A stretch of DNA of 64,000 bases from Actinomycetes bacterium (GCA_029781935.1 JAKOVT010000063.1:1-64000), one strand, 5' to 3'; counted from the first letter of the stretch, positions 1-7,467 are shown. Notes: generated by a model not told the origin, from the letters alone. Made by a program: numbers and translations.

Positions 1-201
1 GGGTTCGTCATCGAGGTCGCGCTCTACACGCCGTCGGTGCCGGCCTGGGGCTACTGGTTCTTCCTGTTCCACGTCGCCGTGGCGATGGAGCTGATGCTGC
101 TGCTGCCGTTCACGAAGTTCGCGCACGCGATCTACCGTCCGGTCGCGCTCTTCTTCTACTCCCTCGCCGGAGAGAAGGACCGCCAGCTCCAGGACGCGTG
201 A
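1..201 (+). CDS. C-terminal fragment of a membrane electron-transfer protein (NarI/heterodisulfide-reductase-like)
   Basis: The frame is open from the first base and stops at 199-201, so only the last 66 residues are present. The fragment has aromatic-rich hydrophobic stretches, then the signature LPFTKFAHAIYRP and a short charged tail (GEKDRQLQDA). That FTKFAHA-type ending is typical of NarI-like cytochrome b or the membrane part of heterodisulfide-reductase-related proteins, which pass electrons at the membrane. The heme- or cluster-binding part would lie upstream of the window, so the exact family cannot be fixed. Confidence 0.55.
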   Translation, partial: GFVIEVALYTPSVPAWGYWFFLFHVAVAMELMLLLPFTKFAHAIYRPVALFFYSLAGEKDRQLQDA

Positions 202-223
202 TCCGCTCGCTCTCCGCGACACC

Positions 224-254
224 ACGGGACCCCCTCTCCTGGAGGGGGTCCCGT
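224..254 (+). terminator. Rho-independent-type terminator hairpin
   Basis: A perfect 13-bp inverted repeat (224-236 with 242-254) and a 5-nt loop follows the stop codon at 201. A weakly T-rich tail follows. It sits between converging genes and may serve both. Confidence 0.75.
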
Positions 255-265
255 CGTGTCGCGGG

Positions 266-436
266 TCAGGCGTTGGCCTTCTTCCGCCCGCCGAAGAGCC
301 GCTCGACCAGGGAGGGCGCCGGCGGGCAGGTGCACCGCTGCGACTTGGGGACGCCCTTGAGGACGTGGTTGACGTGCTGGCCGCAGCCCGACCAGGTGGC
401 CTTGCCGCATCGGCGGCAGGTGACGCGCGTGCACAT
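266..436 (-). CDS. Cys-rich miniprotein (CxxC...GCGxH...CxC), 56 aa
   Basis: This 56-residue protein starts at the ATG complementary to 434-436. It has the pattern CRRCGKATWSGCGQH followed by QRCTC, so five or six Cys plus a His could form one zinc or redox site. Its central part matches the miniprotein at 3949-4065 almost residue for residue, so the window has two paralogues. Both lie beside an ATACCCC/GGGGTAT palindrome, which links them to the same repressor. The C-terminal tail here is longer and basic (LFGGRKKANA). The molecular role is unknown; a metal or sulfane-sulfur binding function is an inference. Confidence 0.7.
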   Translation of the reverse strand: MCTRVTCRRCGKATWSGCGQHVNHVLKGVPKSQRCTCPPAPSLVERLFGGRKKANA

Positions 437-472
437 GGGGACGACTCCTCGGTGAGGGGTGGAGCGGCCATG

Positions 473-488
473 ATACCCCAGGGGGTAT
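473..488. promoter_or_regulatory. CsoR/CstR-type operator palindrome
   Basis: ATACCCC-AG-GGGGTAT is a perfect 7-bp inverted repeat with a 2-bp spacer. It lies 37 bp upstream of the minus-strand miniprotein (start 436) and in the leader of the divergent DUF2892/sigma-factor genes. It matches the G-tract operators bound by CsoR-family tetramers and resembles the palindrome at 3866-3893. Confidence 0.75.
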
Positions 489-626
489 ATCCCTCCGTGC
501 TGGGGGCGTCGACGACGAGGTGATGCAGCGCACAGGCCGACGGTGTATCCCTGCGCGCCCCGGGACCGTCGAGGACAGCAGAGGACCCGCAGCGACGCCG
601 ACGGCGTCGGACAACCAGGAGGAACC

Positions 627-872
627 ATGAAGCGCAACGAGAGCAGCGTGGACCGCATCATCCGTGCCGTCGTCGCGATCGCGGCCGTGGCCGGGGCCGC
701 CGTGCTCGGCATGACCACCGTGGCGGGGATCGTGCTCCTCGTCGTCGCGGCGATCATGCTCGTCACCGCGGCCGTCGGATGGTGCCCGCTCTACAGCCTC
801 TTCGGCGTGAGCACCTGCGCCGTCACGACGTCGACGTCGTCGGCGCAGGACGAGGTCGGCGCGGCATCCTGA
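627..872 (+). CDS. DUF2892 (YgaP-like) small inner-membrane protein
   Basis: An 81-residue protein with a clear ribosome site (CAGGAGG) seven bases before the ATG at 627. After a basic N terminus there are two hydrophobic helices (about residues 11-30 and 32-50), then GWCPLYSLFGVSTC, the CPLY..G..TC pattern of DUF2892. In E. coli the same domain is fused to a rhodanese in YgaP, a sulfide/persulfide-responsive protein. Here it stands alone but shares an operator type with the rhodanese operon at 4 kb. The ECF sigma gene starts 5 bp downstream, so the two are probably one transcript. Confidence 0.75.
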   Translation: MKRNESSVDRIIRAVVAIAAVAGAAVLGMTTVAGIVLLVVAAIMLVTAAVGWCPLYSLFGVSTCAVTTSTSSAQDEVGAAS

Positions 873-877
873 CGGTC

Positions 878-1666
878 ATGGCCCAGGATCCGCCCCTCGA
901 CCCGGCTCGGCTCAGCGACGCCATCGTCGCCGAGCTGCCGGCGCTGGCGCGCACCGCGCGCGTGCTCGTCCGCGATCCCGCACGCGCCGAGGATCTGGTC
1001 CACGACACGGTGGTCCGCGCGCTCGAGAAGGCGGAGGGCTTCCGGGGCGAGTCGTCGTTGCGCCACTGGCTGCGCCGGATCATGCACAACCTCGCCATCG
1101 ACCAGGCGCGCCGTCCCTCCGAGCTCCTGGTCGACGAGGTCGAGGCGCTCTGGCACCAGGACGAGTACAGCGTCGACGCCGAGGCCGTCGTGCTCCGCGC
1201 GGAGACGCAGGACGAGGTCCTCGACGCGCTCGTCCACATCCCGTACGCCTATCGCGCCACCGTCGTGCTCCACGACATGGAGGGACTCACCTCCCAGGAG
1301 GTCGCCGACGTGATGGACGTCAGCCTGCCCAACGCCAAGCAGCGGCTCCGACGGGGTCGGATGGCGCTGGTGACCGCGCTCGCGTCGGGCCACGAACGGC
1401 GGGTCGCGCTCGACGGGGTGCCGTTGCGCTGCTGGGACGCACGGGCGCAGGTGTCGGACTACCTCGACGGCGAGCTCGAGGCCGGCAGCGCGCTGCGCGT
1501 CGAGCAGCACCTCGAGACCTGCCCGACCTGCCCCCCGCTGTACGCCGCGCTGGTCGGCGTCACCGGTGCGGTGGCCGGAATCCGCGATCGTGACGACGTG
1601 GTCGAGCCGGCGCTCGCGCGTCGCATCCGCGACGTGCTGGAGCCGTCGACGCCGGTCCTCGACTGA
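878..1666 (+). CDS. ECF sigma factor with a C-terminal zf-HC2 anti-sigma-like domain
   Basis: The 262-residue product begins with sigma region 2 (about residues 20-80; ARAEDLVHDTVVRALEK and FRGESSLRHWLRRIMHN). Region 4 follows (about 125-170; YRATVVLHDMEGLTSQEVAD, then SLPNAKQRLRRGR). The last third is a zinc-binding anti-sigma-type domain, C185...YLDGELE...H211-x3-C215-x2-C218. A normal ECF sigma has about 170-200 residues and a separate anti-sigma; here the zf-HC2 module is on the same chain and no separate anti-sigma gene follows. This suggests redox- or metal-sensitive self-control, which is inferred. The start at 878 is 5 bp after the DUF2892 stop. Confidence 0.8.
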   Translation: MAQDPPLDPARLSDAIVAELPALARTARVLVRDPARAEDLVHDTVVRALEKAEGFRGESSLRHWLRRIMHNLAIDQARRPSELLVDEVEALWHQDEYSVDAEAVVLRAETQDEVLDALVHIPYAYRATVVLHDMEGLTSQEVADVMDVSLPNAKQRLRRGRMALVTALASGHERRVALDGVPLRCWDARAQVSDYLDGELEAGSALRVEQHLETCPTCPPLYAALVGVTGAVAGIRDRDDVVEPALARRIRDVLEPSTPVLD

Positions 1667-1669
1667 CGC

Positions 1670-3007
1670 TCAGGCTGTGCGCTGCCTCGGCACGTGCGGG
1701 CACTCGGTGGTGGTCGTGGGCGCGACCGCTGCCTGGTCGCCGTGCCGCACCCAGGTGCCCTCGGCATCGGTGAGCACGGCGCTGGGTCGCACGCCGGACA
1801 CGCAGCTGGCGACGTAGGCGCTGGTGAGCCCGGTGACGTCGACGACGGTCCCGATCCGGAACAGCGAGCGGGTCTCGGCGATGACGTCGTGGTTCCCGGC
1901 GCGCAGGACCACGGGGAGGTCGGGCGCGACGGCGCGTGCCGTGACCGCCACCGCGACGTTGTCGAGCTCGTCGGAGCCCACGGCGCACAGGGCGAGCGCC
2001 TGGTCGGCGCGGACGCGGGTGAGCACGCGTCGTCTGCTGCCGTCGCCGATGAGGACCGGGATCCCGAGCGCTCGGGCGGTGCGCAGGTTCGACGCACGGG
2101 GGTCCCGGTCGATCCCGGTGACGGCGAGCCCGAGCCCCCGCAGCTCCGCGGCGAGGCGGAGACCGACCTGTCCCATGCCGACGACGATGACGTGACCGCG
2201 ACGGGGGAGCACCCGTCGACCGACCAGCCCGATGAGGCGCCCGGACAGCAGGTGCTCGACGATCCCCGCAGTGAACGCCGCGGTGAGGCCGATGGTGAGC
2301 AGCATCGCGGCGGCCGCGAAGAGCAGGTAGGCCGTAGGTGCGTGCTCGACCGGCACCGGTCCCACCGTGGCTACCGTGCGCACCGCGCCGTGCAGCGCGA
2401 TGACGAACGGCTCGTGCAGGACGGTGAGGCCGAGCACCGTGTCGATCGCGAGCAGCAGCCCGATGCCGGCGAGCCCGGCGAGCAGGAGGGTCGATCCCGA
2501 GTCGTGCGGCTGCAGCTGGCCGAGCAGCACGCCCAGCCGCGCGCGGGCCCGCAGCGTCCCGGGGACCCGGTAGGTGACGGCCGGCGCCGAGCCGTCGGGG
2601 TACGCCGTCCAGCCCTCGTCCGCGCGACCGATGCCGGCGTGGCCGCCGGGCAGGCAGGCGGCCGTGAGCGAGGGCGTCGCGACGTCGGCGGGCGAGGTCA
2701 CCCGGCAGTTCGGGACGACGGAGACCAGCGCCGCGGCGGCGGTCTTGTCGAAGAGCGCGGCGACCATCGGCATGCCGGGTCGCAGGTGCTCGGCGGCCAG
2801 GCAGTACCGCAGCGCCTGCGTGTCGTCGTGCAGCAGCACCACGAGGCTCGTGACGTCGTCGCGCAGGGCCGCGGCGAGCTCGGCGTCGGTCGGCGCATCG
2901 AGGTGGACGACCTCGGCCCCGCGTTCGAGCAGCGCGGCGCACGTGCGGGCTGCTTCCGGGGTCGTGCCGACGAGCACGTGCCGCTCGTTCCCGAGGTGCT
3001 CGTTCAT
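1670..3007 (-). CDS. TrkA-N/RCK-domain membrane protein (potassium-channel-like)
   Basis: A 445-residue protein with three parts. Residues 1 to about 110 form a Rossmann-like region (RHVLVGTTPEAARTCAAL). The middle has two hydrophobic stretches (STLLLAGLAGIGLLLAID and APTAYLLFAAAAMLLTIG). The C-terminal half is a classic TrkA-N/RCK NAD-binding domain with GHVIVVGMGQVGLRLAAEL and a downstream acidic VTGIDRD. Such proteins regulate or form K+ pathways at the membrane. The ATG overlaps the stop of the upstream gene (ATGA), so it is the last gene of a three-gene operon reading away from the 3866-3893 operator. No TVGYG-type selectivity filter is obvious, so it may be a regulatory subunit. Confidence 0.7.
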   Translation of the reverse strand: MNEHLGNERHVLVGTTPEAARTCAALLERGAEVVHLDAPTDAELAAALRDDVTSLVVLLHDDTQALRYCLAAEHLRPGMPMVAALFDKTAAAALVSVVPNCRVTSPADVATPSLTAACLPGGHAGIGRADEGWTAYPDGSAPAVTYRVPGTLRARARLGVLLGQLQPHDSGSTLLLAGLAGIGLLLAIDTVLGLTVLHEPFVIALHGAVRTVATVGPVPVEHAPTAYLLFAAAAMLLTIGLTAAFTAGIVEHLLSGRLIGLVGRRVLPRRGHVIVVGMGQVGLRLAAELRGLGLAVTGIDRDPRASNLRTARALGIPVLIGDGSRRRVLTRVRADQALALCAVGSDELDNVAVAVTARAVAPDLPVVLRAGNHDVIAETRSLFRIGTVVDVTGLTSAYVASCVSGVRPSAVLTDAEGTWVRHGDQAAVAPTTTTECPHVPRQRTA

Positions 3008-3342
3008 GAGGTGCTCGCTGGGGCCGCGGGATCGACGATCTCGTCGAGCGCGTCGACGCCGCCGGTGCGGTACGCGACCCAGTCGCTGCCCGCGCCGCGC
3101 AGCAGCAGCGTCTCGAGGGCGGTCGACCACTCCTCGCGACCGGTCCGTACGGCGTCGTCGTACGACGCGCCCTTGCCGACCCTGCGCTGCACCTCGCGCA
3201 GCGCCGCCCACCGGCCCTCGGCGTACTTGATGCCCGGCACCGGCGTGCCGGACCGGGTGAACGTGCAGACCGCCGCGCTGCCCGTGGCGCTGTCGAGCGC
3301 GCGAGCGGCCGCCTCGACCAGCTGATCGAGGTCGGCGGTCAT
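3004..3342 (-). CDS. Conserved-looking hypothetical protein, 112 aa
   Basis: A soluble 112-residue protein with no signal peptide or membrane helix and a single Cys (AAVCTFTRSG). It overlaps by four bases both the membrane protein upstream (3339-3342) and the TrkA-N gene downstream (ATGA at 3004-3007), which strongly supports expression as the middle gene of the operon. I do not recognise the family. It is mixed alpha/beta with a basic central part (REVQRRVGKGASYDD). Its job is presumably tied to its membrane neighbours. Confidence 0.6.
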   Translation of the reverse strand: MTADLDQLVEAAARALDSATGSAAVCTFTRSGTPVPGIKYAEGRWAALREVQRRVGKGASYDDAVRTGREEWSTALETLLLRGAGSDWVAYRTGGVDALDEIVDPAAPASTS

Positions 3343-3803
3343 GTCGCGCTCGCGGTAGGGGAGGGGCAGGCGATCTCGCCGGCGAGGCGTCGGTGCAGGG
3401 CGTACAGCAGCAGCGCGACGCCCGCCACGGCGAGCAACGGCTGCACCGGTGCGAACCAGCGCAGCGCACCGGCGTACCCGAGCGCCAGCAGCGCGAGCTT
3501 GTTGCAGACCGGGCAGCCGACAGCGAGGTAGGTGAGGAAGCCACCGACCAGACCCGCCCGCGAGGGCGCCGCGGACAGCGTCGCCGGGTGCCGGACGTAG
3601 CTGGCCATGAGCAGGCCCGAGAGCACCGCGGTCACCGCCAGCGCGGGCCACGCCCACCACGTCACGGCCACTTCGCGCCCGAACACCGGGTTGGGCACCA
3701 GCACCGTCGGGACGCCGACCACGAGGACGGTCGCGACGGCGGAGAGAGCGGCCGCGACCCATCGGCGGGCGGGCCAGCCGCGCAGGACGCGCCAGGAGCT
3801 CAT
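3339..3803 (-). CDS. Four- to five-helix membrane protein with a VGCPVCNK motif
   Basis: A 154-residue integral membrane protein, first gene of the minus-strand operon. Hydrophobic segments lie near residues 17-37, 49-68, 85-108 and 115-135. The third contains GCPVCNK, a CxxC inside or at the edge of the membrane that could bind a metal or take part in thiol chemistry. The operator at 3866-3893 is 63 bp upstream of its ATG, so it should be induced together with the rhodanese/TauE genes on the other strand. The family has no name I can assign. A thiol-redox or sulfur-compound transport role is an inference from the CxxC and the regulon. Confidence 0.6.
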   Translation of the reverse strand: MSSWRVLRGWPARRWVAAALSAVATVLVVGVPTVLVPNPVFGREVAVTWWAWPALAVTAVLSGLLMASYVRHPATLSAAPSRAGLVGGFLTYLAVGCPVCNKLALLALGYAGALRWFAPVQPLLAVAGVALLLYALHRRLAGEIACPSPTASAT

Positions 3804-3865
3804 GCGGGTCCGATCCCTTCCCTCGAGCCGGCCGCGTCGGGCGTCGGCCGCGCGGTCCTCGGTTC

Positions 3866-3893
3866 GACAATATACCCCCCGGGGTATATTGTC
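3866..3893. promoter_or_regulatory. Extended CsoR/CstR-type operator between divergent operons
   Basis: A perfect 13-bp inverted repeat (3866-3878 and 3881-3893) separated by CC, centred on ATACCCC-CC-GGGGTAT. It occupies the 145-bp gap between the minus operon (start 3803) and the plus operon (start 3949), which ends in the CsoR-family gene. It is the longest of four such sites in the window. Autoregulation of both operons by the 5209-5511 product is the simplest reading. Confidence 0.8.
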
Positions 3894-3948
3894 TGCCCCA
3901 GCGCGACGCCGTCCCGAGGTGTCGCCCCCGACTCCGAGGAGCCCCGAC

Positions 3949-4065
3949 ATGTGCCGTCCCGCCGCGTGCCCCGCCTGCCAGAAGACCACCTGGGCCGGGT
4001 GCGGCCAGCACGTCGACGCCGTGATGGTCCACGTCCCGACCGAGCAGCGCTGCACCTGCAAGTGA
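3949..4065 (+). CDS. Cys-rich miniprotein (CPAC...GCGxH...CxC), 38 aa
   Basis: A 38-residue protein with six or seven Cys: CRPAACPAC, then TTWAGCGQH and a final RCTCK. It is a shorter paralogue of the product at 266-436, sharing the (T/A)TW(A/S)GCGQHV core. It is first in the persulfide-type operon, about 55 bp after the operator, and its stop overlaps a GTG that may start the rhodanese. Zinc or copper binding, or acting as a sulfane-sulfur carrier, is plausible but unproven. It is too short for most gene callers. Confidence 0.65.
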   Translation: MCRPAACPACQKTTWAGCGQHVDAVMVHVPTEQRCTCK

Positions 4066-4418
4066 CGGACCGGTCCGCGATGCATGCCACGCCCGAGGTC
4101 GAGGCGGCCGAGGGGAGCCGGCTCGTCGTCGACGGCGCGGTCCTGCTCGACGTCCGCGAGCCCGACGAGTGGAACGCCGGCCACGCGCCTGCCGCGGTGC
4201 ACGTGCCGCTGGGCGCCCTGGCTGCCACGGCGACCGACGGCTGGGCCGGTCGGCAGGTCGTCGTGATCTGCCGCAGCGGGAACCGGTCGCGCACGGCCAC
4301 CGACGCCCTGCGGGCGCGGGGGATCGACGCCGTGAACCTCGCGGGCGGCATGCGCGCCTGGGAGGCCGCAGGACTGCCCGTCGTGACACCGAGCGGCGAC
4401 GCCGGCCGCGTCGCCTGA
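4062..4418 (+). CDS. Single-domain rhodanese (thiosulfate:cyanide sulfurtransferase family)
   Basis: The frame encodes a rhodanese fold with LLDVREPDEWNAGHAPAA near the N terminus and the active-site loop VVICRSGNRSRT, where the Cys would carry a persulfide. RGIDAVNLAGGMRAWEAAGLP follows, as in the family. The GTG at 4062 overlaps the miniprotein stop (GTGA) and is chosen for translational coupling; the ATG at 4080 is the alternative and would remove six residues. In the operon with a TauE/SafE exporter and a CsoR-family repressor, it likely transfers or detoxifies sulfane sulfur, as rhodaneses of staphylococcal cst operons do. Confidence 0.85.
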   Translation: MTDRSAMHATPEVEAAEGSRLVVDGAVLLDVREPDEWNAGHAPAAVHVPLGALAATATDGWAGRQVVVICRSGNRSRTATDALRARGIDAVNLAGGMRAWEAAGLPVVTPSGDAGRVA

Positions 4419-4430
4419 TCGAGGAGAGCC

Positions 4431-5180
4431 GTGGAGCTGCTGCTGGCCCTCGCCGTAGGACTCGTCCTCGGGACGGTCCTCGGGCTGCTCGGTGGTGGTG
4501 GCGGCATCCTCGCGGTGCCGCTGCTGCTGGCGCTGGGGCTGCCCTACGCGGCCGCCACGACGACGTCGCTGGTGGTCGTGTTCATCGGCGCGATCGCGGG
4601 TCTCACCACCCACGGCCGGTCCGGACGCGTGGACTGGACCGTCGGCACCATCTTCGGCCTGGTGGGGTCGGCAGGTGCCGTCCTCGGCTCCCGGGCCTCC
4701 ACGGTCGTCGACGACCGGCTGCAGATGGCCGGATTCGTCGTGCTCCTGCTCGTCGCCGCCTGGGCCATGCTGCGCAAGAAGCCGTCGGCCGCCGAGGACG
4801 ACGGCCGACCGGCCACCCTGCGGTGGGGTCGGGTGATCCTGCTGGCGACCGGCGTCGGTCTCATCACCGGCTTCTTCGGCGTCGGAGGCGGGTTCATCGC
4901 GGTTCCTGCGCTCGTGCTCGCAGTCGGCCTGCCGATGCGACGCGCGAGCGCGACAGCGCTCCTCGTCATCGCCATCAACACCTTCGTCGCCTTCCTCGCC
5001 CACGGGGTGGGCGGCCTCGACGTACGGCTGACCGTGGTGGTGGCCGCCGCCACCGCCGTCGGAGCCGTCGCGGGCGCGATCGCGCAGAGCCGCGTCAACG
5101 CGGCCTCGTTGCAGCGCGCGTTCGGGATCCTCCTCGTCGTGGTCGCCGCGTACGAGACGGCCCAGGTCATCACCAGCTGA
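4431..5180 (+). CDS. TauE/SafE (TSUP) family sulfur-compound exporter
   Basis: A 249-residue membrane protein starting at a GTG preceded by GAGGAG. It opens with a long hydrophobic helix ending in the glycine-rich LGLLGGGGGILAVPLLL, and the motif recurs in the second half as GFFGVGGGFIAVPALVLA. This inverted two-fold repeat is diagnostic of TSUP permeases, which move sulfite, sulfoacetate or related anions. Eight helices are expected. Its place between the rhodanese and the CsoR-family gene fits export of sulfite or other products of persulfide detoxification. Confidence 0.85.
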   Translation: MELLLALAVGLVLGTVLGLLGGGGGILAVPLLLALGLPYAAATTTSLVVVFIGAIAGLTTHGRSGRVDWTVGTIFGLVGSAGAVLGSRASTVVDDRLQMAGFVVLLLVAAWAMLRKKPSAAEDDGRPATLRWGRVILLATGVGLITGFFGVGGGFIAVPALVLAVGLPMRRASATALLVIAINTFVAFLAHGVGGLDVRLTVVVAAATAVGAVAGAIAQSRVNAASLQRAFGILLVVVAAYETAQVITS

Positions 5181-5208
5181 ACGCACGGCGAGCCTCCAGG
5201 AGGAACGC

Positions 5209-5511
5209 ATGAGCAAGAACGAGGAGAAGACGCTCGAGGCGGGTCCCGCTGTGTCCGACGACGAGGTCGTGCACGCCGTCGTCAACCGGCTCAAGCGAGC
5301 GCAGGGCCAGCTCGGTGGCGCCATCACGATGCTCGAGGAGGGCCGGTCCTGCGCGGAGGTGGTGCTGCTGCTCTCGGCGTCCAGCAAGGCTGTCGAGCGC
5401 GCCGCCTTCCAGCTCATCGCGACCACGCTGCAGGAGTGCATCGTCGCCTCGCCGCAGGACAGCGGCGAGGTGACCGCCCAGCTGCAGAAGCTGTTCATCT
5501 CCATGGCCTGA
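5209..5511 (+). CDS. CsoR-family repressor lacking the copper His, CstR-like persulfide sensor
   Basis: A 100-residue DUF156 protein with VVNRLKRAQGQLGGAI in the DNA-contact helix, EGRSCAEV (first Cys) and TTLQECI (second Cys). In copper-sensing CsoR the ligands are Cys-His-Cys, with the His four residues before the second Cys. Here that position is Thr, so the Cu(I) site is incomplete, while the two Cys needed for a di-/trisulfide switch remain, as in CstR. It has a good ribosome site (CAGGAGG) and closes the operon that begins at the 3866-3893 operator. It probably represses its own operon, the DUF2892/sigma genes and perhaps the copper-region sites. Confidence 0.8.
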   Translation: MSKNEEKTLEAGPAVSDDEVVHAVVNRLKRAQGQLGGAITMLEEGRSCAEVVLLLSASSKAVERAAFQLIATTLQECIVASPQDSGEVTAQLQKLFISMA

Positions 5512-5560
5512 CCGCGGCGACCACCCTCCGGTGCGCGCCGGTCGCGAGTAGCCTCACGAC

Positions 5561-6823
5561 GTGCCTGCCGAGCCGGAGATCACGGTCGCGAACCGCAAGG
5601 AGCTGACGTACCTGCTCAGCCAGGGCGCCGAGCTCGAGCACGCGCTGATGTGCCAGTACCTGTACGCGGCCTTCAGCCTCAAGACGGAGGCCGACGGTCT
5701 CGCGCCGGAGGACATCGCACTGGTCGAGGGCTGGCGCCGCTCGATCCTGCGGATCGCGGGCGAGGAGATGCTGCACTGGGCGGTCGTCCAGAACCTGCTG
5801 TCGGCCGTCGGATCAGCGCCGTACGTCGGCCGTCCGCACCTCCCGCACCAGGCCAAGGGCTACCCGCCCGGGGTCCAGCTGCGGCTGCTGCCCTTCGGCG
5901 AGACGGCGCTGCAGCACTTCATCTACCTCGAGCGCCCGGAGGGCTTCGACGACGTCGACGGCGTCGGCTTCGACGCGGCCGGCGAGTCGCTGGGGGCGAT
6001 GCGGCCCGACGAGATCGTGCCGCGAGGACAGGACTTCTCGACGGTCGGCCACCTCTACCGCTCGTGCGCCCGGGGGCTCGCGCAGCTCGCCGACCGCATG
6101 GGCGAGGACCGGCTGTTCATCGGGCCGGCGTTCCACCAGACCGAGGACTCCGCGTTCGGCTGGGACTGGCTCGGCCCGATCACCACGCTGGCCCAGGCCG
6201 AGGCGGCGATCGCGCGCATCGTGGAGCAGGGGGAGGGGGCGACGGGCGCGTGGACCGACGCGCACTACGGCCGGTTCCTCTCGGTGCGCGACGAGTATCT
6301 CGCCCGGCTCGCGGTCGACCCGTCCTTCGACGTCGTGCACCCCGCCGTGGCAGCCGGAGTCCGCGCGGTCGAGGGCGTCGCGCCCGACGTGTACATCACC
6401 GACCCGGCGACCGCCGCGTGCTCCGACCTGTTCAACGCCGTGTACGAGCAGCTGCTCCAGCTCATCGCCCGGTACTTCGCCTTCGGCCACGAGACCACCG
6501 AGCAGCGCGCCGTGCTCGCCGACGTCGCCGTCGACCTCATGTTCACCGCGATCAAGCCGCTCGGCCTCCTGCTGGCCGGGATGCCGGTCGGTCCCGAGCA
6601 CCCGGGCGCGACCGCGGGCGCCAACTTCCAGCTGCCCTACCGCGGCAACTTCCTCCTGCCGCACCGCCGCGCGTCGTGGATCCGGTTCGCCGAGCGCCTC
6701 GACGAGCTCGCGCTCTTCGCGGACAACCAGGCCTCGGCGTACGTCGAACCCCGTGTCGCCGAGGTCGCCGCTGCCCTCCGCTCCGCGTCTGCCCGTCTCA
6801 CCGCCCACATCGAGTCGGTCTGA
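5561..6823 (+). CDS. Ferritin-like (VioB-type) domain protein
   Basis: A 420-residue protein starting at GTG 5561. The N-terminal 200 residues form a ferritin-like four-helix region: ELEHALMCQYLYAAFSLK gives one carboxylate/His cluster and RIAGEEMLHWAVVQNLL gives the ExxH of the second. This organisation matches the ferritin-like domain seen in VioB-related proteins. The remainder is helical with further His (PAFHQTEDS, FGHETTEQ). A di-iron oxidase-type activity is possible but the substrate is unknown. It follows the repressor by 50 bp but has no visible operator of its own. Confidence 0.65.
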   Translation: MPAEPEITVANRKELTYLLSQGAELEHALMCQYLYAAFSLKTEADGLAPEDIALVEGWRRSILRIAGEEMLHWAVVQNLLSAVGSAPYVGRPHLPHQAKGYPPGVQLRLLPFGETALQHFIYLERPEGFDDVDGVGFDAAGESLGAMRPDEIVPRGQDFSTVGHLYRSCARGLAQLADRMGEDRLFIGPAFHQTEDSAFGWDWLGPITTLAQAEAAIARIVEQGEGATGAWTDAHYGRFLSVRDEYLARLAVDPSFDVVHPAVAAGVRAVEGVAPDVYITDPATAACSDLFNAVYEQLLQLIARYFAFGHETTEQRAVLADVAVDLMFTAIKPLGLLLAGMPVGPEHPGATAGANFQLPYRGNFLLPHRRASWIRFAERLDELALFADNQASAYVEPRVAEVAAALRSASARLTAHIESV

Positions 6824-6840
6824 CGTCGCAGGTCGGGGCA

Positions 6841-6855
6841 GTTCTGACCAAGAAC
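6841..6855. promoter_or_regulatory. Possible MarR operator (short inverted repeat)
   Basis: GTTCT-gacca-AGAAC lies 29 bp before the MarR start, and CAGTTCTG occurs twice as a direct repeat in the same 25 bp. This is a plausible autoregulatory site but short. Confidence 0.35.
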
Positions 6856-6883
6856 AGTTCTGTGTCAGATGTAATCTGCGGGC

Positions 6884-7459
6884 ATGAGCCCTGCCTCCGG
6901 CCGTTCCGTCGGTGACGCCACGACGCTCGCCGGCCTCGTCACCCGGCTGCGGCGCGCCCTGCGCTCCGGCATCCGCAGCGAGATCCCGTGGGAGCGGCTG
7001 CCGATGGCGCAGGTGGAGCTGCTCCAGCGGCTGCAGGAGGAGCCCGGGCTGCGCGTGGGGGAGCTGGCCGCCCGCCAGCACCTGGCCACGAACACCGTGA
7101 GCACGCTCGTGCAGCAGATGGTCGACGCCGGTCTGGTCGAACGCAGTCCCGACGCCGCAGACCGGCGGGTGCTGGTGGTGACAGCCACGACGGCCGGCCG
7201 GGCCGCCCTGCGCGACTGGCAGCGGGCCAACGCGCGGCGGATCGAGGCAGGGTTGCGGGCGCTCGACCCTGCCGAGCGCGAGTCGCTCACCCGCGCCATC
7301 CCCGCGCTGACCCGGTTCGTCGAGGCGCTCGAGGCGCAGGGGGCGGACCCCTCGCCACCCGCCGCTCGGCCACGGCGTCGGCCCGCGACCGTGGCCCGGG
7401 GCGCGGAGTCCTCGGCCTCCGTCGCCCGCACTGGGCGCGGCTCCGGCCCGAGGTCGTGA
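6884..7459 (+). CDS. MarR-family transcriptional regulator
   Basis: A 191-residue winged-helix protein. The recognition region reads GELAARQHLATNTVSTLVQQ, followed by the wing VERSPDAADRRVLVVTAT, the usual MarR DxRxxxVxxT pattern. The C-terminal 40 residues are an unusual Pro/Arg-rich extension. Its stop overlaps a possible GTG start of the ClC gene, so it likely controls that channel and itself. The effector is unknown. Confidence 0.8.
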   Translation: MSPASGRSVGDATTLAGLVTRLRRALRSGIRSEIPWERLPMAQVELLQRLQEEPGLRVGELAARQHLATNTVSTLVQQMVDAGLVERSPDAADRRVLVVTATTAGRAALRDWQRANARRIEAGLRALDPAERESLTRAIPALTRFVEALEAQGADPSPPAARPRRRPATVARGAESSASVARTGRGSGPRS

Positions 7460-7467
7460 GGGCGCGC

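Noticed and set aside
5209-5511. Copper-sensing CsoR
   Set aside because: The His ligand is Thr and the operon carries sulfur genes, so a CstR-like assignment fits better.
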